64,000 nucleotides of DNA from Agreia sp. Leaf283 (GTDB lineage: Bacteria; Actinomycetota; Actinomycetes; Actinomycetales; Microbacteriaceae). The position numbers and the translations under genes were made by a program. A model generated the notes under the pieces. That model was given only the letters and a program-made list of their open reading frames with translations, did no database searches and was not told the DNA's origin. The stretch spans positions 124,001 to 188,000 of the forward strand of contig NZ_LMNF01000004.1 of assembly GCF_001422485.1 (NCBI RefSeq), written 5' to 3'. Positions 1 to 8,447 of this stretch are shown here, one piece after another; the first letter of the stretch is position 1; each line of letters starts with the position of its first letter.

Positions 1-1
1 A

Positions 2-331
2 TTCGCCGAGCACGTCGCCGGATCGCTGACCAAGGGAAGCCGCGTCATCGCGACCGGCCGCCTGCGCCAGCGCTCCTACGAGACGAAAGAGGGCGAGAAG
101 CGCACCTCCATCGAGCTCGAGGTCGACGAGATCGGCCCCAGCCTGCGCTACGCCACGGCAAGTGTCACCCGGGCAGCCGGGGGAGCACGCCAGGGCGGCG
201 GCCAGGTCGGTGGACCGAGCGGTGGAAACGACGAGCCGTGGGCCGCTTCGGCGCCCGCGCAGCCGGCTGCCGGAGCTGGAGCCGACGTGTGGAACACGCC
301 GGGCAACTTCAGCGACGACACCCCCTTCTAA
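2..331 (+). CDS. ssb: Single-stranded DNA-binding protein, C-terminal part
   Basis: The reading frame is open from base 2 and ends at TAA 329-331; the 5' end lies outside the window. The visible part begins inside the OB fold ([15 protein letters not shown], then GRLRQRSYE and [14 protein letters not shown]). A Gly/Gln/Pro-rich flexible tail follows, ending in the acidic tip DDTPF that in SSB proteins recruits partner proteins. SSB coats single-stranded DNA during replication and repair. It sits 42 bp upstream of rpsR, in the conserved actinobacterial order rpsF-ssb-rpsR-rplI, so cotranscription is likely. Confidence 0.95.
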   Translation, partial: FAEHVAGSLTKGSRVIATGRLRQRSYETKEGEKRTSIELEVDEIGPSLRYATASVTRAAGGARQGGGQVGGPSGGNDEPWAASAPAQPAAGAGADVWNTPGNFSDDTPF

Positions 332-373
332 CAACTTCGTTCTTTACTAGAACTCATCTGAAAGCAGATAAAA

Positions 374-637
374 ATGGCTGGAAAGTCAAGCGGCGACCGC
401 CGCAAGCCGCTGCGCGGTGCCAAGGGCGCCAAGAACGCAGCTCCCGCGAAGTCCATTCGCGTGGGCGTCATCGACTACAAAGATGTCGCAACTCTCCGCA
501 AGTTCATCTCCGAGCGTGGAAAGATCCGCGCTCGCCGCATCACGGGAGTCTCCGTCCAGGAGCAGCGCCTCATCGCCCGTGCCGTCAAGAACGCCCGCGA
601 AATGGCTCTCCTGCCCTACGCCGGCTCGGGCAGGTAA
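374..637 (+). CDS. rpsR: 30S ribosomal protein S18
   Basis: This 87-residue basic protein has the S18 signature region ([19 protein letters not shown] followed by [14 protein letters not shown]) and the typical C-terminus [16 protein letters not shown]18 binds 16S rRNA with S6 on the platform of the small subunit. The ATG at 374 gives the usual family length. It lies between ssb and rplI, with 9 bp to rplI, and is probably translated from one ribosomal operon transcript. The N-terminus shows no CxxC zinc pair, so it looks like the zinc-independent form. Confidence 0.97.
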   Translation: MAGKSSGDRRKPLRGAKGAKNAAPAKSIRVGVIDYKDVATLRKFISERGKIRARRITGVSVQEQRLIARAVKNAREMALLPYAGSGR

Positions 638-646
638 GGAACCGAC

Positions 647-1099
647 ATGTCAAAACTCATTCTCACGCACGAGGTCTCCGGCCTCGGTTCAGCGGGTGAC
701 GTGGTCGAGGTCAAGAACGGCTTCGCTCGCAACTACCTGATCCCCCAGGGCTTCGCGGTCTCGTGGAGCCGCGGTGGCGAGAAGCAGGTCGAGCAGATCA
801 AGGCCGCCCGCGTTTCGCGCGAGCACGCCACGATCGAAGAGGCCCAGCACCTCAAGCAGGTTCTCGAGGCTGCCGTCGTCAAGCTGACCGTCAAGGCCGG
901 CGAAGGCGGACGCCTGTTCGGCTCGGTCAAGACCGCCGACATCGCTGACGCGGTCTCGGCTCAGGGTCTCGGCTCGCTCGACAAGAAGAAGATCGAGATC
1001 AGCCAGGCGATCAAGCTCACCGGAACCCACGAGGCCACGGTCAAGCTGCGCGACGACCTGGTCGCCACGATCACGTTGAACGTGGTCGCTGCCAAGTAG
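647..1099 (+). CDS. rplI: 50S ribosomal protein L9
   Basis: The product is 150 residues, the normal L9 length. It carries the N-terminal L9 signature ([19 protein letters not shown]), a long connecting helix and a C-terminal domain ending [12 protein letters not shown]9 binds 23S rRNA near the base of the L1 stalk. A ribosome-binding site (TAAGGA) lies just upstream, overlapping the end of rpsR. A strong hairpin follows at 1127-1160, so the ribosomal operon probably ends here and dnaB has its own promoter. Confidence 0.97.
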   Translation: MSKLILTHEVSGLGSAGDVVEVKNGFARNYLIPQGFAVSWSRGGEKQVEQIKAARVSREHATIEEAQHLKQVLEAAVVKLTVKAGEGGRLFGSVKTADIADAVSAQGLGSLDKKKIEISQAIKLTGTHEATVKLRDDLVATITLNVVAAK

Positions 1100-1126
1100 C
1101 GTCACCCGCACTCGGCGAGTGCACAA

Positions 1127-1160
1127 ACGAATGGCGGTGGATTCTTCCACCGCCATTCGT
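1127..1160 (+). terminator. Stem-loop terminator after rplI
   Basis: A perfect 14-bp stem (1127-1140 pairing with 1147-1160) closes a 6-base loop, ATTCTT. It lies 28 bp after the rplI stop codon. No clear U-tract follows, as is common in high-GC actinobacteria. A smaller hairpin, GCACTCG/CGAGTGC at 1108-1122, precedes it. Confidence 0.75.
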
Positions 1161-1222
1161 CGTTGAAAAGCTTGCGCGCGCGGCGAGACCAGACCCACTT
1201 CGGGGGTAAGAATCGCTCGATT

Positions 1223-1421
1223 TTATGCACAGGCCAAATGTCAAATCCAAACCCTCAAGCTCTGCTGGAGGGATGTATTTATCCACGGTTGTGGAATCTC
1301 TGTAAGTGCTGGTCAAGCAGCCTTTATACCCAAATTTGGGTTTGAGTTTCCACAACGCTTTCCACAGTTTTACCCCAGACCTTCCGGCGTTTCTCCCACA
1401 CTCTCCACAAGGTTATCCACA
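1223..1421 (+). promoter_or_regulatory. DnaA-box-like cluster upstream of dnaB
   Basis: The rplI-dnaB gap is AT-richer than its surroundings and holds six same-strand nonamers resembling the DnaA box TTATNCACA. They are TTATGCACA 1223-1231, TTATCCACG 1279-1287, GTTTCCACA 1346-1354, CTTTCCACA 1358-1366, CTCTCCACA 1401-1409 and TTATCCACA 1413-1421. The first and last match the consensus fully; the third, fourth and fifth are weak. The 1346/1358 and 1401/1413 pairs are each 12 bp apart. A 14-bp palindrome, ACCCAAATTTGGGT, lies at 1328-1341. DnaA control of dnaB is an inference. Confidence 0.55.
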
Positions 1422-1502
1422 GGCCCTGTTTGGGATGTCCGACGCTACGGGTAGAACTGTGCAAGAACGATTCTGCGTGCGAACGCAGACGAAGGAGGAC
1501 CC

Positions 1503-2918
1503 GTGTCGATAGCCCATCTCGGACTGTCCGGCCCGAACGACGGCCAACGGGGCGGCAACGCCGCTGGTGGCTCCTCGAGCGAGTGGCGGGCCGACTCACG
1601 CGGCGATCGCACCCCTCCCCACGACCTTCTGGCCGAACAGAGCGCTCTCGGCGGAATGCTGCTCAGCAAAGACGCGGTGGCCGATGTCGTCGAGGTCGTG
1701 CGCGGCGCCGACTTCTACATTCCCAAGCACGAGATCATCTTCGACGCCGTGCTCACCCTCTACTCGCACGGTGAGCCCACCGACGTGATCGCCGTCACCG
1801 ACGAGCTCACGAAGATCGGCGAGCTGAGCCGCGCCGGCGGCGCGGAATACCTGCACACGCTCACGGGCCTCGTGCCCACCGCGGCCAACGCGGGCTACTA
1901 CGCCAACATCGTCTCCGAGAAGGCCGTGCTGCGCCGCCTCGTCGAGGCCGGAACCCGCATCGTGCAGATGGGCTACGCCAGCGAGGGCGAAGTCATGGAC
2001 CTGGTGAACAACGCCCAGGCCGAGATCTATGCCGTGAACGGCAACGTCGAGACCGAAGACTACGTGCCCCTCACGATCGCCCTCACCGCGGCGACCGACG
2101 AGATCGAGGCGGCGGCGGGCAAAGACGGCCAGATGACCGGAGTGCCGTCGGGGTTCACCGACCTCGACAACCTCACCAACGGCTTCCACCCGGGCCAGCT
2201 CATCATCGTCGCGGCCCGTCCCGCCCTCGGAAAGTCGACGCTCGCGCTCGACTTCTGCCGGGCCGCATCCATCAAGCACGACATGCCGGCCATCTTCTTC
2301 TCGCTCGAAATGGGCCGGGCCGAGATCGCCATGCGTCTGCTCTCAGCCGAGGCATCCGTGCCCCTGCAGATCATGCGCAAGGGCCAGGTCAACGGTCAGG
2401 ACTGGACCAAGATCGCGTCGACCCGGTCGACCATCAACGACGCGCCCTTCTACATCGACGACAGCCCCAACATGACCCTGGTCGAGATCCGCGCCAAGTG
2501 CCGCCGTCTCAAGCAGAAGGTCGGCCTGAAGCTCGTGGTCATCGACTACCTGCAGCTCATGACCAGCGGCAAGAAGGTCGAGAGCCGCCAACAAGAGGTG
2601 TCGGAGTTCTCTCGTGCCCTCAAGCTCATGGCCAAAGAACTTCAGGTTCCCGTCATCGCGCTGTCGCAGCTCAACCGTGGTCCCGAGCAGCGCGCAGACA
2701 AGAAGCCGGCGATCAGCGACCTCCGCGAATCCGGATCGCTGGAGCAGGACGCCGACATGGTCATCCTGCTGCACCGCGAGGGCGCCTACGAGAAAGACAA
2801 CCCGCGTGCGGGCGAGGCCGACTTCATCGTGGCCAAGCACCGCAACGGCCCCACCGCCACCATCACGGCCAGCTTCCTCGGACACTTCTCCCGCTTCGCG
2901 GACATGCCCCAGGCGTAG
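1503..2918 (+). CDS. dnaB: Replicative DNA helicase DnaB
   Basis: This 471-residue protein has the DnaB architecture: an N-terminal primase-interacting domain (PHDLLAEQSALGGMLLS) and a RecA-like helicase domain. The Walker A is ARPALGKSTLAL near residue 240, Walker B is LVVIDYLQLM, and the C-terminal motifs include SRALKLMAKEL and SDLRESGSLEQDAD. It unwinds DNA ahead of the replication fork as a hexamer. The GTG start at 1503 is fixed by a strong ribosome-binding site (GAAGGAGGA) 4 bp upstream; a CTGCGT/ACGCAG hairpin at 1473-1488 precedes it. No intein interrupts the gene. Confidence 0.97.
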   Translation: MSIAHLGLSGPNDGQRGGNAAGGSSSEWRADSRGDRTPPHDLLAEQSALGGMLLSKDAVADVVEVVRGADFYIPKHEIIFDAVLTLYSHGEPTDVIAVTDELTKIGELSRAGGAEYLHTLTGLVPTAANAGYYANIVSEKAVLRRLVEAGTRIVQMGYASEGEVMDLVNNAQAEIYAVNGNVETEDYVPLTIALTAATDEIEAAAGKDGQMTGVPSGFTDLDNLTNGFHPGQLIIVAARPALGKSTLALDFCRAASIKHDMPAIFFSLEMGRAEIAMRLLSAEASVPLQIMRKGQVNGQDWTKIASTRSTINDAPFYIDDSPNMTLVEIRAKCRRLKQKVGLKLVVIDYLQLMTSGKKVESRQQEVSEFSRALKLMAKELQVPVIALSQLNRGPEQRADKKPAISDLRESGSLEQDADMVILLHREGAYEKDNPRAGEADFIVAKHRNGPTATITASFLGHFSRFADMPQA

Positions 2919-2945
2919 CGCGCGGATACGTACTCGTCGAGCTGC

Positions 2946-3824
2946 CTACGCGCGCGTCGTCATGCGCAGTTCGAGGGCCGACTCGGACTGCTGAGCGTGC
3001 AGGGTCACCTGCGGCGCACTGAGCTCGGCGAGGCTCGCCACGTGCGTGCCTCCGCACGGGATGCTCACGGCGTGGCCGTCGAGCATCGTGGTCCAGTAGC
3101 GGCGGTCGGTGAGGCGCTCGCCGTCTCGCTCGACGGAGGCCGCCGCGCCCGAGGCGACCCACGCCGACAGGCGCGCATCCACGCCCGTCTCGACCTCGCC
3201 GAGGTCGTCGACCAGTCGGGCCGGCGCGAAGCCCTTCTTGCGCAGCGACTTTCCGACGCGGTACACGTCGACCGAGCCGCGCTCCTCGATGCGCGAGGTC
3301 TCGATGGCCAGGGCGTCGAAGTTGGGCTGGTCGAGGGCGTCGGTCGACGCGGGCTTGCTCCACGACCCGGCGAGCTCGGCGTTGAGAGCGAGCGAGGCCA
3401 GATGGCAGGCCGTGTGGCCCACCGAGAGTGCGTGCCGGTAGTCGGCATCGACGGCGATGGATGCCTCGGCCCCCTCGACCAGGCCGGCCTCGGTGGCGAG
3501 GGCGTCGTCGACGAGGTGCGCTGTCACGAAGGCCCAGCCTTCGGTGCCCTTGCGCACCGGCACCTCGGCGCCGAGGAACAATGCGGTGCCGTCGGTGGCC
3601 CCGACGACGCAGTCGAGCACGTCGAGAACAGTGCCGTTCACGGTGATCGTCGCCCGGTCGGCGGGCTGGTCGGGCCAGGCGGAGTCGACGGGGTGGCAGG
3701 CCGAGCTGTCGAGCAACACCACACGTCGCCCATCGGCCACGGTCTCGGTGTGCAGCACGGTTCCGCTGGACCTGAGAGCGCCCGCCGGATAGCTGACAAG
3801 TGTGTCGAGGCGTGGAAGAGTCAT
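2946..3824 (-). CDS. AlaX-like alanyl-tRNA editing protein
   Basis: The 292-residue product has the two metal-binding motifs of the AlaX/AlaRS editing fold: HTACH (HxxxH) around residue 136 and CGGTH around residue 255. A beta-rich N-terminal half carries the substrate-loop-like segment CHPVDSAWPDQPAD. Such proteins hydrolyse mischarged tRNA in trans. The start is placed at ATG 3824 because an upstream in-frame start at 3881 would overlap the divergent gene at 3860 and lies outside the conserved fold. It converges with dnaB over a 27-bp gap. The exact misacylated substrate cannot be told from sequence. Confidence 0.8.
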   Translation of the reverse strand: MTLPRLDTLVSYPAGALRSSGTVLHTETVADGRRVVLLDSSACHPVDSAWPDQPADRATITVNGTVLDVLDCVVGATDGTALFLGAEVPVRKGTEGWAFVTAHLVDDALATEAGLVEGAEASIAVDADYRHALSVGHTACHLASLALNAELAGSWSKPASTDALDQPNFDALAIETSRIEERGSVDVYRVGKSLRKKGFAPARLVDDLGEVETGVDARLSAWVASGAAASVERDGERLTDRRYWTTMLDGHAVSIPCGGTHVASLAELSAPQVTLHAQQSESALELRMTTRA

Positions 3825-3859
3825 GCGTGACAGCGTAATCAACAGGCAGGGAGTCGAAC

Positions 3860-4123
3860 ATGACCGCAGTAGAAGTGGCAACAGTCTCGTACACCGTTTC
3901 GGCTGACTATTTCGCAGAGGTCGGGGCCGATTTCAACAGCGAGGCCGTCGACGACGCGGTGCTCGCCGAACTCAACCGCATCGTTCCGAAGGGCGTGGTC
4001 GTTCACCGCAACGGCAAGGCGTTCGCCGAGCCCGAGGTCGCGGCGGCTGCACGCGACATCGACTGGGATGAGCTGCTGAAGCGCATCGATGTCGATCAGA
4101 TCATGGCGACGCACGGGCGCTGA
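3860..4123 (+). CDS. Small acidic protein of unknown function
   Basis: This 87-residue ORF is acidic, without signal peptide or membrane segment. It has an N-terminal beta-like stretch (VATVSYTVSADYFAEVGADF) and a helical C-terminus (DIDWDELLKRIDVDQIMATHGR). I do not recognise a family. It is read divergently from the AlaX-like gene, 35 bp apart, and convergently with the flavoprotein gene at 4144. Codon use matches the neighbours, with G/C at third positions, which supports it as a real gene. Confidence 0.6.
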   Translation: MTAVEVATVSYTVSADYFAEVGADFNSEAVDDAVLAELNRIVPKGVVVHRNGKAFAEPEVAAAARDIDWDELLKRIDVDQIMATHGR

Positions 4124-4143
4124 TCGCTGCGCCCCTCAGTAGC

Positions 4144-5793
4144 TCAGGGGTGAACGCCGATCGCGCGGTGAACGGATGCGACGGCGCTCGCTCCCTCCCC
4201 CACGGCGGCGGCGACCCGCTTCATCGAGCCGTGCCGAACATCCCCCGCGGCGAAGAGCCCGGGAACGCTGGTCTCGAACGGGAGTGGCGCGCGGCCGAGT
4301 GAGGCGAAGGTGTCTCCGAGTGCCGCGGCATCGAGACGCGTGTCGGTGAGCAGGAAGCCGTTCTCGTCGGATTCGACTCCGGTGAGCCACTCGGTCGCGG
4401 GGGTGGCGCCGATGAAGCAGAACAGCCCCGTGTTCGGCAGGGCCGAACTGACGCCCGTCGCGCGGTTCGTGAGCGTGATCGACTCGAGCGAGTCCCCACC
4501 GTCGATGGCGGTCACCTCGGTGCGCGTGTGCACGGTGACGCGCGGGTCGGCGAGCAGCCGGTCGACGAGATAGCTCGACATCTCGGCGCGGATGTCGGCT
4601 CCCCGGATCACGAGACACACCGGGCTCCCCCGCTCGGCGAGGAACAGTGTGGCCTGGCCGGCCGAGTTCGCTCCCCCCACGACGGTCACCGGTTGTCCTG
4701 CCACGGCTCGAGCCTCGATCTCGGTGGCCGCGTAGTAGATGCCGGCCCCCTCGAAGTCGGACCAGCGTGGCAAGGGAAGGGCCCTGTACCGCGCGCCGGT
4801 GGCGATCACGACGGCTCGGGAGTGGATCTCGGTTCCGTCTTCGAGGACCACGCGCAGGCGTTCGCATCGGGAGTCGAGCGTGGTGACCGTGCAGGGGCTG
4901 TAGATGCGGGCGCCGAACTTGAGCGCCTGCACCGACGCGAGCCCGGTGAGCTCAGAGCCGCTCAGGCCGTTCGGAAAGCCGAGGTAGTTCTCGATTCGGG
5001 AACTGGCCGCGGCCTGCCCGCCCGGCCCCGTGGCATCCAGAAGAACCGTGTCGAGACCTTCGGATGCGCCGTAGACGGCGGCGGCGAGGCCCGCCGGTCC
5101 GGCTCCGATGACCGTGAGGTCGACCTGCTCGCCCGAGGGCCGCGCGTAAGAGAGGCCGATCCGCTCTGCGAGGTGCCCGGGTGTCGCCCGGGTGAGCACA
5201 TCGGAGCCGAGCAGCACGACGGGCAACTCGGATGCCTCGACGCCGGCCGATTGCATCAGGGCGATTCCGGCGGCTCCGTCGGCGTCGAACCAGTGGTGGG
5301 CGAGTTCCAGCCGTGCCGCGTAGGTGCGCAGGGCGAGCGAAGCCGACGAGAGCGGGCTGCCGATGATCTCGATGCTGCGCGACGCGGTTCCCTGAAGGAG
5401 GGTTCGCCGAGCCTGGAGCGAGCGCAGGAGGATGCTCGACAGCTCCGGGTCCTCCGACATGATGCGGCGAAAGCTGTCGGGCGAGATACGGTGCATCACC
5501 CCGGCCGAGGTGACGCGGGCGGTGAGGAAGACGGTCTGGCCGGTGAGCAGGTTGAGCTCGCCCAGGAACCGCCCCGGCCCGTGCTGCGCGACGATGAGCT
5601 CGGGAGAATCCCGCGTGGCCTCTCGAACGATGTCGATCGTGCCGCTGTCGATCAGCACGAGGTCGTAGCTGCGGTCTCCCACCCGGAACAGGGTGTCGCC
5701 CACCTCGACGGCGACGGCGCGACCGAACGAACGCAGCCTCGACAGCTGCTCCTCGGTGAGAACGGGGTTGGATGCGCTGGGCTCGGTCGTCAC
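4144..5793 (-). CDS. Cyclic-nucleotide-binding domain fused to a thioredoxin-reductase-like flavoprotein
   Basis: From the GTG at 5793 the protein has 549 residues. Residues about 10-130 form a cyclic-nucleotide-binding beta-barrel (FLGELNLLTGQTVFLTARV). After a linker domain comes a two-domain FAD/NAD(P)H oxidoreductase: dinucleotide motif VIGAGPAGLAAAVYGAS, second motif VVGGANSAGQA, and C-terminal FAD motif PGLFAAGDVRHG. Where thioredoxin reductases have CxxC the sequence reads YAATEIEA, so it cannot do classical disulfide exchange there. An upstream ATG at 5844 would add a basic, unconserved-looking stretch without a ribosome-binding site. Its electron acceptor is unknown. Confidence 0.82.
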   Translation of the reverse strand: MTTEPSASNPVLTEEQLSRLRSFGRAVAVEVGDTLFRVGDRSYDLVLIDSGTIDIVREATRDSPELIVAQHGPGRFLGELNLLTGQTVFLTARVTSAGVMHRISPDSFRRIMSEDPELSSILLRSLQARRTLLQGTASRSIEIIGSPLSSASLALRTYAARLELAHHWFDADGAAGIALMQSAGVEASELPVVLLGSDVLTRATPGHLAERIGLSYARPSGEQVDLTVIGAGPAGLAAAVYGASEGLDTVLLDATGPGGQAAASSRIENYLGFPNGLSGSELTGLASVQALKFGARIYSPCTVTTLDSRCERLRVVLEDGTEIHSRAVVIATGARYRALPLPRWSDFEGAGIYYAATEIEARAVAGQPVTVVGGANSAGQATLFLAERGSPVCLVIRGADIRAEMSSYLVDRLLADPRVTVHTRTEVTAIDGGDSLESITLTNRATGVSSALPNTGLFCFIGATPATEWLTGVESDENGFLLTDTRLDAAALGDTFASLGRAPLPFETSVPGLFAAGDVRHGSMKRVAAAVGEGASAVASVHRAIGVHP

Positions 5794-5917
5794 ACGCCCA
5801 CCGTAATGCGGCACGGGTCGGCGCCGCTCCTCGAATCGTCGCATCCGGAGGGCCGCAGCGGCACTTTCCTAGACTGGGAAGCCGCAGCGACTTCTGTCGC
5901 CCGACCGATTGGACCTC

Positions 5918-6424
5918 ATGGACACCGGCCTGCTCGCACTCATCGGCATAGGAATCGTCGTTCTCATCATTGCGATGAACGCCTTCAAGTACTGGACACG
6001 CCGCAAGCTGCGCACCATCAACACGGAGCGGAAGATCACGGTCACCGGCGAGGCCCTGACCGAGTTCGGCCGATCGGTCGTGCTCTCGGCCGATGCCGCA
6101 ACGGTGACTGCCCTCATCGAGGCAATCCCGAAGAACAAGCTCGTCAGCCTCCGGCCGGGCGTCTGGGGACTCAAGTACGTGGAGCGCGACGATGTGATCG
6201 TCGAGCTGCGGAATGTCGACGGAGGGTCGGAACTGCTCGTCACGTCGATGCGCGAGTACTGGGATTCGCCGCAGGAGTTGCCGAAGTGGACGAACCTCGT
6301 CGAGAGAGTGACCCAGGCTGCCGCCGCGGCGGGTATCACCACACGACGGGGCGCCTACGGCTTCGCCTTCGAGGCGCCGTCGAAGGGCACGAACGGGCAC
6401 GGTCGCTGGGTGCTCGCGGGATAG
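5918..6424 (+). CDS. Membrane-anchored protein of unknown function
   Basis: The 168-residue product begins with one hydrophobic helix (LLALIGIGIVVLIIAMNAF), then a basic stop-transfer stretch (KYWTRRKLR), so the soluble C-terminal part should face the cytoplasm. That part is a mixed alpha/beta domain with no motif I recognise. The ATG at 5918 is preferred over TTG 5909. No ribosome-binding site is seen, and TAGACT at 5870-5875 could serve as a -10 element. It is divergent from the flavoprotein gene and converges with the TetR gene. Confidence 0.6.
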   Translation: MDTGLLALIGIGIVVLIIAMNAFKYWTRRKLRTINTERKITVTGEALTEFGRSVVLSADAATVTALIEAIPKNKLVSLRPGVWGLKYVERDDVIVELRNVDGGSELLVTSMREYWDSPQELPKWTNLVERVTQAAAAAGITTRRGAYGFAFEAPSKGTNGHGRWVLAG

Positions 6425-6426
6425 CG

Positions 6427-6445
6427 GAGCGGCAGCTGCCCGCTC
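6427..6445. terminator. Weak hairpin between convergent genes
   Basis: GAGCGG (6427-6432) pairs with CCGCTC (6440-6445) around a 7-base loop. It lies in the short gap between the membrane-protein gene ending at 6424 and the TetR gene ending at 6447. No T-run is present; support is position plus dyad only. Confidence 0.35.
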
Positions 6446-6446
6446 G

Positions 6447-7178
6447 CTAGCGCGCTCGCTCTGCCTGCTCGCGGATCGAGTCGACCTCGGCCGCGTAGAG
6501 CAGCCCTGCGTCGATTCCGGTGGCGGGCAGGTGGCCGCCGAGCTCGAGGCTCATGATGCCGTGCAGCCTGGTCCAGGCGGTGAGGCCCAGCAGCAGGACC
6601 GAACGCGGATACTGGGCCAGCTGCGACCGCTCGGCCCACGCCTGGAGGGCGGTGTCGAGAGTGGGATCGGGCTGCGCCACGGTGTTCGAATCGGATTTCG
6701 ACTCCGCCTTCGTCGCAGAGGCCGCGTCGGCCACGGCCGCGATGGCCTCGACGATCGTCGTCATGCTTCGGGATGCGGCGGGAATCGTCCTCTCGGGAGC
6801 GAGTTCCTGACCCGAGCCGATGCTGGTCTGAAAGATCAGGCGGTAGGCGTTCGGGTTGGCGAGAGCCCAGTCGCGGGCACCGTTGAGCACATCGGTCAGG
6901 TGCTGCCCCGCGTCGCTGCGATCCCGGGCGGCCTCGAGAACGGAGTCGGCGAAGTCGTCGTAGGCGTCGACCACGAGGTCGGCCAGCAGAGCGTCGCGGC
7001 TAGCGAAGTAGCGGTAGAGCGCGGCCGGCGACATCGCCATCTCGCGAACGATCCCGCTGAGCGTGACTGCGTCGGGACCGCCTTCACTGACCTGCTGCAT
7101 GGCCAGCGTCTTGATCTCCTGAACGGTCTGGGAGCGTCGCTCCTGCCGTCGTGTGGGTCGGGGGCCCTGCTCGTTCAT
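6447..7178 (-). CDS. TetR/AcrR family transcriptional regulator
   Basis: The 243-residue protein has an N-terminal TetR helix-turn-helix (residues about 18-65, with LSGIVREMAMSPAALYRYFASRDALLADLV) and an all-helical ligand-binding C-terminal domain carrying WTRLHGIMSLELGGH, typical of the WHG-type subgroup. It is transcribed divergently from the oxidoreductase gene at 7274. The 95-bp gap holds two inverted repeats of the same pattern, so it probably represses the oxidoreductase gene and itself. Ligand unknown. Confidence 0.9.
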   Translation of the reverse strand: MNEQGPRPTRRQERRSQTVQEIKTLAMQQVSEGGPDAVTLSGIVREMAMSPAALYRYFASRDALLADLVVDAYDDFADSVLEAARDRSDAGQHLTDVLNGARDWALANPNAYRLIFQTSIGSGQELAPERTIPAASRSMTTIVEAIAAVADAASATKAESKSDSNTVAQPDPTLDTALQAWAERSQLAQYPRSVLLLGLTAWTRLHGIMSLELGGHLPATGIDAGLLYAAEVDSIREQAERAR

Positions 7179-7191
7179 GGCGCATCCATTC

Positions 7192-7245
7192 TGTGAAATG
7201 TATTGACACCGTAACAGGTCCTACTTAGTGTGAAGGGTATTCACA
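7192..7245 (+). promoter_or_regulatory. Promoter overlapped by two TetR-type operators
   Basis: TGTGAA-N5-TTGACA (7192-7208) and TGTGAA-N5-TTCACA (7229-7245) are two copies of the same dyad, 37 bp apart; an extra half-site TTCACA is at 7258-7263. A rightward promoter fits inside: -35 TTGACA 7203-7208, 17-bp spacer, -10 TAGTGT 7226-7231. The dyads cover both promoter boxes, as expected for repression by the adjacent divergent TetR protein. Confidence 0.65.
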
Positions 7246-7273
7246 TAACAAATACTATTCACACAACGTAGGG

Positions 7274-8332
7274 ATGACCGCCATGAACACGTTCGCCACA
7301 GCTCGCCCGGCCACGACGACCCGGGTCGTTCTTCCTGGACTCGTCGAACCCGACGGACTCGAGGTCGGCACGCACTCCCTCGCCGCACCCGGTCGAGGCC
7401 AGTTGCTGGTCGCCGTCGAGGCCACAGGCGTCTCATTCGCAGAGCAGTCGATGCGCCGGGGCCGATACTTCGGCCAGCCCGAATTTCCATTCACGCCCGG
7501 ATACGACCTGGTCGGCCGGGTGATCGAGGTCGGGCCGGGCGGCGACACGGCCATGCTCGGTCGGCGGGTGGCCACTATGACGAAGACCGGAGCCTGGGCC
7601 GCGCACGCCGTCGTCGAGGCGCGCGACAGCATCCCCGTTCCCGACGGGGTGACGTCGGAGGATGCCGAGACGGTGGTCGTCAACGGGGTCACGGCCTGGC
7701 AGATGCTGCATCGCTCGGCCCGCGTGAAGCCCGGCCAGACGATCCTCGTTTTCGGTGCGAACGGCGGCGTCGGAGGAATCCTGATCCAGCTCGCGCGGCT
7801 GCACGGCGTGCACGTCATCGGGGCGGCGTCGCCCCGGCATCACGAGGCACTCCGCGCCGAGGGTGTGGTGCCCGTGGACTACGCCGACCCGGAGCTGGCG
7901 GCGCGCGTGCGCGAGCTCGCGCCCCACGGCGTCGATGCCGTGTTCGACAACGTGGGCGGCGAGATGACCAAGACCGCCTTCTCCCTTCTCGCCCGAGGCG
8001 GAAAGCTGGTGACCTACTCGATCATCACGGCTGTGAGCGGCGACGGTCCCCTGATGCTCCCGTTCGTCAAGGCGATCGGCCAGGCCCTGCTCTGGAGCGC
8101 GCTGCCGAACAGTCGCAGCGCGACCTTCTACGACCTCTGGTCCGGCCACCGCATGCGCCCCGCGACATTCCGGCGACACCTCGAGTCGGATCTCGGCCGC
8201 GTTCTGGCGCTCCTCGAAGACGGCACCATCAGCGCCAATATCGCGGCCCGCTTTCCTCTGGTCGAGGTGGTCGCCGCGCTGCGTCTGGCCGAGTCTCGCA
8301 CGCTGAACGGCAAGGTCATCCTGCTTCCCTGA
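7274..8332 (+). CDS. Zinc-free alcohol dehydrogenase / quinone oxidoreductase-like protein
   Basis: The 352-residue product belongs to the medium-chain dehydrogenase/reductase superfamily, quinone-oxidoreductase branch. It has an N-terminal GroES-like domain (FPFTPGYDLVGRVIEVGPGG) and a Rossmann domain with the NADPH motif FGANGGVGGILIQLA. The catalytic zinc Cys/His set of true alcohol dehydrogenases is absent. A second ATG at 7283 has the better-spaced ribosome-binding site (TAGGG, 9 bp) and may be the true start. It is probably induced when the divergent TetR repressor is released; the substrate is unknown, perhaps a reactive quinone or enone. Confidence 0.88.
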   Translation: MTAMNTFATARPATTTRVVLPGLVEPDGLEVGTHSLAAPGRGQLLVAVEATGVSFAEQSMRRGRYFGQPEFPFTPGYDLVGRVIEVGPGGDTAMLGRRVATMTKTGAWAAHAVVEARDSIPVPDGVTSEDAETVVVNGVTAWQMLHRSARVKPGQTILVFGANGGVGGILIQLARLHGVHVIGAASPRHHEALRAEGVVPVDYADPELAARVRELAPHGVDAVFDNVGGEMTKTAFSLLARGGKLVTYSIITAVSGDGPLMLPFVKAIGQALLWSALPNSRSATFYDLWSGHRMRPATFRRHLESDLGRVLALLEDGTISANIAARFPLVEVVAALRLAESRTLNGKVILLP

Positions 8333-8447
8333 CGCGCCTCTAGGCTGTGGGTCATGACCCTGCCGCGGCGATGATCGCCGTCACCGTGCTGCAGCAGTGC
8401 TCGCGCGCACTGACTGTCTCGCGCACACTGACTGTAAGGAGTGCCTC

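Noticed and set aside
1200-1502. Possible chromosomal replication origin
   Set aside because: DnaA-like boxes are present, but there is no dnaA, dnaN, gyrB or long AT-rich unwinding stretch; the region is better read as the dnaB promoter.
1503-2918. Intein in dnaB
   Set aside because: dnaB is a frequent intein site, but the protein is 471 residues and continuous through the Walker region.
4528-6450. 640-codon plus-strand frame across the flavoprotein gene
   Set aside because: It runs antisense through a well-defined FAD enzyme and through the start of another gene; composition is typical of high-GC shadows.
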